NCBI GenBank assembly: GCA_023433685.1
Contig: JAEYUD010000176.1
Coordinates: 1 to 34,467, forward strand
From: Bacteroidota bacterium
Lineage (GTDB): Bacteria; Bacteroidota; Ignavibacteria; Ignavibacteriales; Ignavibacteriaceae
Direction of reading: 5' to 3'
Length of the DNA: 34,467 nucleotides
The first letter of the stretch is position 1. The number at the start of each line of letters is the position of its first letter. Positions 15,868 to 21,895 of the stretch are shown here, piece after piece. Under the pieces are notes generated by a model that saw nothing but the letters and a program-made list of their open reading frames with translations, did not search any database and was not told the DNA's origin. A program made the position numbers and the translations under genes.

Positions 15868-16392
15868 GTGAAAGCAATGAGAAGTTTATTCAGGTTGATC
15901 ACTATGGTGGCATTGTCCGGTGGTTCTGTCGCTGTTTCAGCACAGACCTTCAACAGTACCATCGTTAGAAACCTCCCTGACAGGATCGAAACTGACGATC
16001 CGCTACCACTTTCAATAGTGCTCGAAGGGGAACTTTCATTTGGTGCCCTCACGGTTGGCAGCATCTCCGGTTCGCTCTCCATTTCACCCGAAGGTACAAG
16101 GATTCCACAGGGTGGTGTTTCGGCAGTTTACAGTAGTTACAGTGAAGGGAAATTCACTGTTTATGGCACTCCCAATACACTCGTAACGGTACAGTTGCCC
16201 GCGGGCGCTGTCAGTCTCGAAAGCGGCACATCAACAATGCCGGTTGATGAGTTTGTTACCGATACACCGTTGACTACAACACTGGACGAGAACGGAAAGG
16301 CAACCTGGAAACTCGGCGGAAAACTGAATGTCTCCGCCGGTCAGCAACCGGGTAATTACTCCGGCTACATCTTGATAATGGTCAATTATTAG
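15868..16392 (+). CDS. DUF4402 secreted protein, putative fibre subunit 4 (unpaired, type D)
   Basis: A 174-residue secreted protein between the two triplets. It keeps GGAGTAAC (15855-15862) but uses GTG at 15868, or less likely ATG 15877. It lacks the GTTAC arm after the start. After a signal peptide ending V-S-A-Q, the mature protein has a longer N-terminal stretch (TFNSTIVRNLPDRIETDDPL) before ELSFGALTVGSISGSLSI. Later landmarks are VYGTPNTLVTVQLPAGAV and WKLGGKLNVSAGQQPG. The end GNYSGYILIMVNY is one residue shorter than in its paralogues, so Gly and Tyr are at -13 and -1. It may be a specialised subunit such as a tip or adaptor; that is conjecture. Confidence 0.78.
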   Translation: MKAMRSLFRLITMVALSGGSVAVSAQTFNSTIVRNLPDRIETDDPLPLSIVLEGELSFGALTVGSISGSLSISPEGTRIPQGGVSAVYSSYSEGKFTVYGTPNTLVTVQLPAGAVSLESGTSTMPVDEFVTDTPLTTTLDENGKATWKLGGKLNVSAGQQPGNYSGYILIMVNY

Positions 16393-16445
16393 TTCAGAAC
16401 CGGGCGACCGGTCAAACAGAATAAATTTATAAACAGGAGTAACAG

Positions 16446-16949
16446 ATGTTACGAAAAATATTTTTCACTTTAGCGATCATCCTTCTGGCGATGGGTGGGA
16501 ACGCTTCGGCACAAAGCCCGACAGCCCAAATGATTGTGCGGGCTGAGGTGTATAAAGCAATAACTTTGACTAAACAGAGTGAACTCGAGTTCGGCAAACT
16601 TGCCGTCGGGCTTAACGGCGGTTCGGTTACCATCTCCAATGACGGTTTGAGAACTAAAACCGGTGATATTGCCCTGGTATCAAGCACATCCAATGCAGCC
16701 TTGATACGTATTGAGGCTGAGGGCAATATGCCGATCACGATAACGATGGACAATTCTGTCTTTCTGAATGATGGCTCAAATCATGAATTGCAGTTAACCT
16801 TGAGTGCCTCGGAACCGATTGGAGGATACATAAATCTTGACCAATCGGGTATCCTCCCCGTGAATATTGGTGGCACAGTCCAGATACCTCAAGGCTCCCC
16901 GGTCGGGACCTATACCGGTACCGTTAACTTTTCAGTAGTTTATTTTTGA
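16446..16949 (+). CDS. DUF4402 secreted protein, putative fibre subunit 5 (type A copy)
   Basis: A 167-residue secreted protein and the second type A member. The signal peptide ends N-A-S-A-Q. Mature landmarks are AEVYKAITLTKQSELEFGKL, GGSVTISNDGLRTKTGDIAL, VFLNDGSNHELQLTL and IGGTVQIPQGSPVGTYTG. The end is VGTYTGTVNFSVVYF with Gly -14 and Tyr -2. The alternating hydrophobic residues at the mature N-terminus could serve as a donor strand, as in chaperone-usher subunits. It opens the second A-B-C triplet and has the GTAAC/GTTAC arms around its ATG. Confidence 0.82.
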   Translation: MLRKIFFTLAIILLAMGGNASAQSPTAQMIVRAEVYKAITLTKQSELEFGKLAVGLNGGSVTISNDGLRTKTGDIALVSSTSNAALIRIEAEGNMPITITMDNSVFLNDGSNHELQLTLSASEPIGGYINLDQSGILPVNIGGTVQIPQGSPVGTYTGTVNFSVVYF

Positions 16950-16977
16950 TCCTGAAACAATTAAAAAGGAGTAACCC

Positions 16978-17508
16978 ATGTTACAGAAAATTTTAAAAGT
17001 CGTGGTGCTGTTCGCGTTCATCCTTGTGATGAAAGCCGGTGCACAAAGCGGCAGCCCAAGTCCGATAACAATAGATCCGGCGATCAGGATAGTTCAACCG
17101 ATCACTTTAGAAAAAGTTGCCGGAAAAGACCTCCATTTCGGGAAATTTGCTGCCTACATTTCCACTGTGGGAAGTGTCACTATCACACCATCCGGGACAA
17201 GAACAAGATCGGGTGAAATCAATCTTCTCGATGGCGGGGTTTCGTATGGAGCCGCTCAGTTTACAGTTAATGGTCTCGAAGGAGCCCTCTTTTCACTTGA
17301 CCTCCCCTTGACAACTACTGTAACCAACGAGACATACATTACTGACGTGATGCAGGTGTCTGAATACACAACCGACCTTGCCGAACCATATACAATTGGG
17401 ACCGGTGGCGTAACCACATTCAATGTGGGTGCAACGCTAACAAAAGGAGAAGGCGACAGAAGAGGCACTTATTCAGGTTCCTTCTCTCTTACCGTTAACT
17501 ATTTGTAG
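16978..17508 (+). CDS. DUF4402 secreted protein, putative fibre subunit 6 (type B copy)
   Basis: A 176-residue secreted protein and the second type B member. The signal peptide ends K-A-G-A-Q. Its mature part has the IVQPITLEKVAGKDLHFGKF segment, VTITPSGTRTRSGEINLL, YGAAQFTVNGLEGALFSLDL and VGATLTKGEGDRRGTYSG, ending FSLTVNYL (Gly -14, Tyr -2). Start, ribosome-binding site and arms are as in the first type B gene. It is 28 bases after the type A copy, exactly the A-to-B gap of the first triplet, which supports duplication of the block rather than of single genes. Confidence 0.82.
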   Translation: MLQKILKVVVLFAFILVMKAGAQSGSPSPITIDPAIRIVQPITLEKVAGKDLHFGKFAAYISTVGSVTITPSGTRTRSGEINLLDGGVSYGAAQFTVNGLEGALFSLDLPLTTTVTNETYITDVMQVSEYTTDLAEPYTIGTGGVTTFNVGATLTKGEGDRRGTYSGSFSLTVNYL

Positions 17509-17566
17509 AATCCCGGTGATATTGTATTCACGATCAACAACAAGTATTAAAATGAGGAGTAACAAT

Positions 17567-18076
17567 ATGTTACGAAAATTATTCTTACTAACACTCTTTT
17601 TGGCAGCCGCAGGTTATTCCCAGACCAATACGGCTTCTGCCAACGCGGATGCCACAATGTCACTGCCGATAGCTGTTTATACCGGAACTGGAATCAGTTT
17701 TGGTGGTTTCATGCCTGGTGCAACCCCGGGTACCGTTGTAATTCCTGCAAATCCGTTATCGCCAAGAACAGCTTCAGGTGGAGTTACACTTGTCGCGGCT
17801 CATGGTGGTGACAAGGAAATGGTGACGGTGGCCGGCGAACCCAACGCTTCCTACACATTCACTTTGCCACCGGATCCCGTTTCCGTTAAACTCGCGGGAA
17901 ACCCGGCAGTTGAAATGACCCTGACTGATATCGTCTATTATACCGGTTCAGGTTCCCTGCAATTAGAGTCAAGTGGCTATCAGTATGTATACTTCGGTGG
18001 AACACTTAACGTGGCCGCCGATCAGTTAAAAGGTTCATATTGGGGCTCTTTCGAGATAACGGCTACATATCAATAA
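17567..18076 (+). CDS. DUF4402 secreted protein, putative fibre subunit 7 (type C copy)
   Basis: A 169-residue secreted protein and the second type C member. The frame is open from 17516, but ATG 17567 after GAGGAGTAAC is the right start by comparison with its paralogues, giving MLRKLFLLTLFLAAAGYSQ as the signal region. Mature landmarks are ISFGGFMPGATPGTVVIPA, TASGGVTLVAAHGGD, VAGEPNASYTFTLP, MTLTDIVYYTGSG and FGGTLNVAADQLKGSYWG. The end FEITATYQ has Tyr -2 and the Gly of KGSY is at -14. It is the last subunit gene. The GC-rich hairpin at 18136-18175 follows before the chaperone gene. Confidence 0.82.
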   Translation: MLRKLFLLTLFLAAAGYSQTNTASANADATMSLPIAVYTGTGISFGGFMPGATPGTVVIPANPLSPRTASGGVTLVAAHGGDKEMVTVAGEPNASYTFTLPPDPVSVKLAGNPAVEMTLTDIVYYTGSGSLQLESSGYQYVYFGGTLNVAADQLKGSYWGSFEITATYQ

Positions 18077-18135
18077 TGAGACAAAAAGCTCTTGCTGGAA
18101 GAAAGAAAATATCATGACAGGGACTGAATGCCCAA

Positions 18136-18175
18136 ACCCGGGGGAGGGCCGGTTTTAACTCCGGCAACCCCGGGT
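18136..18175 (+). promoter_or_regulatory. GC-rich hairpin between subunit and assembly genes
   Basis: ACCCGGGG (18136-18143) pairs with CCCCGGGT (18168-18175), and inside it GCCGG (18148-18152) pairs with CCGGC (18161-18165) around an eight-base loop. No T-tract follows, so it is not a standard intrinsic terminator. It may protect the 3' end of subunit mRNA, or slow transcription and so reduce chaperone and usher output relative to subunits. Confidence 0.7.
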
Positions 18176-18240
18176 GGCTCATGAGGGCTCCTGTTATAAA
18201 AAACAACATTGCGCCGAAAACAAATATTGTGAGAAAAAAA

Positions 18241-19107
18241 ATGAACACTTCCAATTCCGGAATGCTAAGATACGCGGTAAGAATATTCGCAATCATGATC
18301 CTCTCCGGGGTTTTTACTTCGGGTGAAGTGAAGGCCCAGGGCACGGGCGGTGAAATTATGGTTGTACCTACACGGCTTGTGCTTAAAGACAACGACCGTA
18401 CCGCGGAAGTAAATCTTATTAACAATTCAAATAAACGGCTTACCTACCGGATCGATTTCATAAACCTTAAGATGGAACCTGACGGTAGCGTAAAAACGAT
18501 CGAAACTCCCGAGGATGGCGCGCCATTTGCTGATTCCATATTGCGGGTAACACCAAGGCAATTGGTACTTGAACCGAACCAGACCCAGGTTGTCAGACTC
18601 CAGGTCAGACGCTCCCTCGGCAGCATTTCCGGTGAATACCGTTCGCACCTCAGGTTTCAGAATATCCCCGAACAGTCAACTGAGGCCGGAGATACAGCCA
18701 ACGCTGAGGGTATTTCGATAAAATTGATCCCGATATACGGTATTTCAATACCGGTTATTTTAAGGGGGAAGGATACTCAGGCAAAAGGTGAGTTCAAAAA
18801 TGTAAGTTTCAAGAATGACTCAACCGGGGCTAACGTCTTTTTTGATGTAACCAGAACCGGTAACCGTTCACTCTTCGGCGAGGTAGAGGTTTCCTGGGTA
18901 AGGGAGGAAGAAAAACCCGTAAAAATAGGTATTATCCGCAATTTCGCGGTTTATCCGCCGATCGATCACCGTTCCGGGCGAATCAAGCTCCAGATTCCCG
19001 ACGGATTCAAAAGCGGTGAAGGTCAATTCAGACTTCTCTTCAAAGATGGAGAGGTGCCCGAATTGCCGTTGATAACCGAGACATCAGTTCCAGCGGTTAT
19101 CAATTAA
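18241..19107 (+). CDS. PapD-like periplasmic pilus-assembly chaperone
   Basis: A 288-residue secreted protein (signal peptide near residues 8-32, ending V-K-A-Q). The mature part is a PapD-like N-terminal Ig domain: EIMVVPTRLVLKDNDRTAEV, NLINNSNKRLTYRIDF, then FADSILRVTPRQLVLEPNQT-Q-V-V-R-L-Q and GEYRSHLRFQNIP. The P-R-Q-L-x-L-x-P-x-Q/xx-Q-x-V-R-L pattern and EYRSHL are typical of chaperones for archaic and alternative chaperone-usher systems. A second beta-rich domain fills residues ~150-288. The frame opens at ATG 18181, but 18241 (or 18262) is nearer the signal peptide. It probably caps the seven DUF4402 subunits and delivers them to the usher 24 bases downstream. Confidence 0.85.
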   Translation: MNTSNSGMLRYAVRIFAIMILSGVFTSGEVKAQGTGGEIMVVPTRLVLKDNDRTAEVNLINNSNKRLTYRIDFINLKMEPDGSVKTIETPEDGAPFADSILRVTPRQLVLEPNQTQVVRLQVRRSLGSISGEYRSHLRFQNIPEQSTEAGDTANAEGISIKLIPIYGISIPVILRGKDTQAKGEFKNVSFKNDSTGANVFFDVTRTGNRSLFGEVEVSWVREEEKPVKIGIIRNFAVYPPIDHRSGRIKLQIPDGFKSGEGQFRLLFKDGEVPELPLITETSVPAVIN

Positions 19108-19131
19108 AAAAGCGTCTGAAAAGATTGATCA

Positions 19132-21786
19132 ATGAAAAGGTTTTTCCTTTGGCTTGCATTGCTGAGCCTGATCACCGGAGGATTGTTCGGATCTGATCCG
19201 GGTGGGGGTGAACCACCCTGGAGGCCAGTAAGCTGGCCCGAAGATGATCTTCTCATCTGCGAACTTCTGCTTGGGCGTTATACGGTCAGCAAAGAGATAG
19301 CAGTATATGTAACCGAAAAAGGAATCATGCTCCCTTTAGGTGCCATTTCAGACGCAATGGAGATACCCATCGAGGTCAAACCCGATGAAGGTTTGGCCTC
19401 AGGGTATCTTTATGAAAAAAGCAATCTTTTCGATCTAAACTTCGGGCAGGGCACGGGCTCAATATTCGGAACATCAGTGGCACTCGACACGGTTAACGCC
19501 GGCGCGACTTACGACGATATTTACATTGAACTTAACACGTTCGCCCGGTGGTTCAGGTGGAAGATCGAGTTTAACCGGCTCGACATGAGGCTTTCAGTTA
19601 CTCCGGAGAAAAAGCTGCCGATCCAGATGAGATGGGAGAGGGAGTCGGGCGCGAGACCATCAACCCCAAACCTTGCGAAGAAGTCTTCAAACTATCCCGT
19701 TATCGAGAATGATTTCAACTTCGCGACACTTCCGCAAACCGATATTAGAGTGAGCAATTCATCAAACTTCAAACCTACCGGCAGTTCCTCTTCAATATCT
19801 TATACTTTTTTGATGAGTGGCGACCTGCTTAAAATGAACGGGTTCATCTATCATAACGGAAGGGACGGCGGCAGCGATGGGGTTACCAATATAACCCTGG
19901 GGAGGGTTGACCCCGATGGCGGGCTGTTCGGTCCCGTTAAAGCCACATCGTTTCAAATAGGAAATGTCTCCCTGCCGGGTTCCATGATATTCCCCTCGAC
20001 CGGGAATGCCATAGGATTCAGGATAAGCAACAGGCCAACCTACCAGCCGGAATATTTCAATTTCCAAAATATAGAGGGTGTTCTCCCCGCCGGGTGGGAT
20101 GTGCAGTTATTCCGGGATAACGAGTTGATCGGATACATCACATCCAATGCCGAAAACCGCTATCTTTTCAGGGATGTACCCCTTTTCTTCGGTATGAACA
20201 ATTTCAGATTGGTTTTCTACGGGCCGGGTGGTGAGGTAACAGAAGAAAGAAAAAGCTACAACATTGGCAGAAATTTCATTAAACCGGGTGAAACCTACTA
20301 CACTCTTACTTTGGCAGGTTACCGGGGTGATAGCAGAACATACGGCAAAGTTGAACTCGGAATACTTAATGAACTTACACTCAATCTGAACACATCCGCT
20401 GTTGATATTCAGGGGGATCGCCACTACTACGCCGGAGCAGGAATCAATGCCTTCCTGGGGCCCTTGATCTTGAGTCCTCAATTTGCTTACGATATGAAAG
20501 AAAACCTGCTGACATTCGAAGCGGGCGTTCAAACAAAAGTCTGGGATATTAGCTTAAACGCCGGTATAACCAACTTCTCACCCTATCAAACCGGCACACA
20601 AGGTGCAAGGTCGCAGGCAATGAAAAACAGGCGCACCCTCGCGATCTCCGGAATCGATTTCGGGCAGAAACCGTTATTCTCACCGATAACGTTACAATAT
20701 CAGGGGAGTACAAGTTTTCTCGATCTGAATGAAGATATTATCTCTGTCGCATCAGGTCTTTCGGTCGCCGGGGTTAACATCGGCAACACTCTAAGATGGA
20801 GAATGAACGATTACAGTATCAGCCTGCTCGAACCCGCGGTAAAATACACCGCAACTTCAAGTCTTTCACTTTACGGAATAATGGTGCAGGGGAGCCTTGA
20901 GTTCGGCATGTCACCGGAGTGGTTTTTGAATATGATCAGGGTAAGCGCGTCTAAAAATATTGATGAGCTAACAAACCTTTCAGGCACTATCGAAAGAAAT
21001 CCACGGTTTGACACCTACAATTTAAATATCAACGCGGCCAGAAGGTTCGGTGAGTTTTCGCTCGGTCTGTATGCCGGTTATTCTTCGGGAAATGTAGTAA
21101 CAGCCGGTATTTCTTTCTCAACAAGTCTTGCCATAGAGCCGGGGACCGGTGATCTGAATTTCTCTGAAAAGATGGATGCCTCTTTTGGTCTCGCCTCAAT
21201 GCGTGTTTTCATTGATGCCAACAAAAATGGAGTGTTCGATGAAGACGAATTTCCCATAAAAGGGGTTGGATTCAAGGTTGACGGCAGGGATTGGGATGGA
21301 TCAACCAACACTTCCGGAGTTACCTTGTTGCGAGGACTCCCGGTCGGGAAGTATACAGAGATCGAAGTAAACACGGGGTCGCTCCCAAGTTCGAATTTCA
21401 CAGTCCAGCTGAAAGGTGTTCAGTTCGTTCCGCGCCCGGGGCAGGCACTCCGGATAGATGTTCCTGTAAGAATGACATCAGAGATAAGTGGAATAGTGTA
21501 TCTTAAAAATGAGGGTCAGAAGAAAGGGGCGCCTGGATACGTGGTCGAACTTCTTGATCGCGAGACTGACAAGGTGGTAAAAACCGAAAGAAGTGCTTTT
21601 GACGGTTTCTTCAATTTCTTCGAAGTTGAAGTTGGCAGATACCTCCTTCGCATCAAACCCGTACAGCGGGAAAAACTTGAACTCACCGACCCCTCCATCG
21701 AGATCGACGTTAAACCAAACGTCGAGTATATCGATGGTCTCGAACTGATCCTGGAACCACAGAAAAAACTCTCCGGTAAAAAATAA
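19132..21786 (+). CDS. Usher-like outer membrane protein with C-terminal SdrD/CarboxypepD_reg-like domains
   Basis: An 884-residue secreted protein (signal peptide 1-20). The N-terminal domain (about 40-110, ELLLGRYTVSKEIAVYVTEK, LPLGAISDAMEIPI) resembles the usher N-terminal domain of alternative chaperone-usher systems. A small Ig-like segment at about 321-379 (GWDVQLFRDNELIGYI, GMNNFRLVFYGPGGE) fits the plug/middle domain. Around it are many amphipathic strands of a likely beta-barrel. After the barrel, VFIDANKNGVFDEDE (693-706) is a Ca-binding SdrD-like loop. Two Ig-like carboxypeptidase-regulatory-like domains end the protein. Ushers thread chaperone-bound subunits through the outer membrane. 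The C-terminal domains differ from FimD/PapC, so usher function is probable but not certain. Confidence 0.75.
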   Translation: MKRFFLWLALLSLITGGLFGSDPGGGEPPWRPVSWPEDDLLICELLLGRYTVSKEIAVYVTEKGIMLPLGAISDAMEIPIEVKPDEGLASGYLYEKSNLFDLNFGQGTGSIFGTSVALDTVNAGATYDDIYIELNTFARWFRWKIEFNRLDMRLSVTPEKKLPIQMRWERESGARPSTPNLAKKSSNYPVIENDFNFATLPQTDIRVSNSSNFKPTGSSSSISYTFLMSGDLLKMNGFIYHNGRDGGSDGVTNITLGRVDPDGGLFGPVKATSFQIGNVSLPGSMIFPSTGNAIGFRISNRPTYQPEYFNFQNIEGVLPAGWDVQLFRDNELIGYITSNAENRYLFRDVPLFFGMNNFRLVFYGPGGEVTEERKSYNIGRNFIKPGETYYTLTLAGYRGDSRTYGKVELGILNELTLNLNTSAVDIQGDRHYYAGAGINAFLGPLILSPQFAYDMKENLLTFEAGVQTKVWDISLNAGITNFSPYQTGTQGARSQAMKNRRTLAISGIDFGQKPLFSPITLQYQGSTSFLDLNEDIISVASGLSVAGVNIGNTLRWRMNDYSISLLEPAVKYTATSSLSLYGIMVQGSLEFGMSPEWFLNMIRVSASKNIDELTNLSGTIERNPRFDTYNLNINAARRFGEFSLGLYAGYSSGNVVTAGISFSTSLAIEPGTGDLNFSEKMDASFGLASMRVFIDANKNGVFDEDEFPIKGVGFKVDGRDWDGSTNTSGVTLLRGLPVGKYTEIEVNTGSLPSSNFTVQLKGVQFVPRPGQALRIDVPVRMTSEISGIVYLKNEGQKKGAPGYVVELLDRETDKVVKTERSAFDGFFNFFEVEVGRYLLRIKPVQREKLELTDPSIEIDVKPNVEYIDGLELILEPQKKLSGKK

Positions 21787-21818
21787 AAAAAAGCTGCTCC
21801 GGTCTCCCGAAGCAGCTT
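21783..21818 (-). terminator. Intrinsic terminator of the thioredoxin lipoprotein gene
   Basis: On the minus strand AAGCTGCT and AGCAGCTT (21811-21818 with 21791-21798) form an 8-bp stem followed by eight T (opposite 21785-21792). The plus-strand side is followed by AAAATTAAT, so it is weak for the usher gene. Confidence 0.75.
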
Positions 21819-21830
21819 AAAATTAATACC

Positions 21831-21894
21831 GCTAATGCGTCGCGGCGCACTAATAGCTAATCGCTAATCCGCCGCGGCGGACTAATAGCTAATA
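21831..21894. repeat. Two tandem 32-base palindrome-bearing units
   Basis: Units 21831-21862 and 21863-21894 share GCTAAT, a GC-rich palindrome and ACTAATAGCTAAT. The palindrome is CCGCCGCGGCGG in the second unit and GCGTCGCGGCGC in the first. The outer G/C to C/G exchange keeps the base pair, and the inner change leaves a G:T pair. It lies between convergent genes, just past the stop of the minus-strand gene. Confidence 0.8.
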
Positions 21895-21895
21895 T

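Noticed and set aside
21783..21818. Bidirectional terminator serving the usher gene
   Set aside because: The plus-strand side of the stem is followed by AAAATTAAT, without a T-run.
21831..21894. CRISPR-like array
   Set aside because: Only two units, directly adjacent without spacers, and no cas genes.
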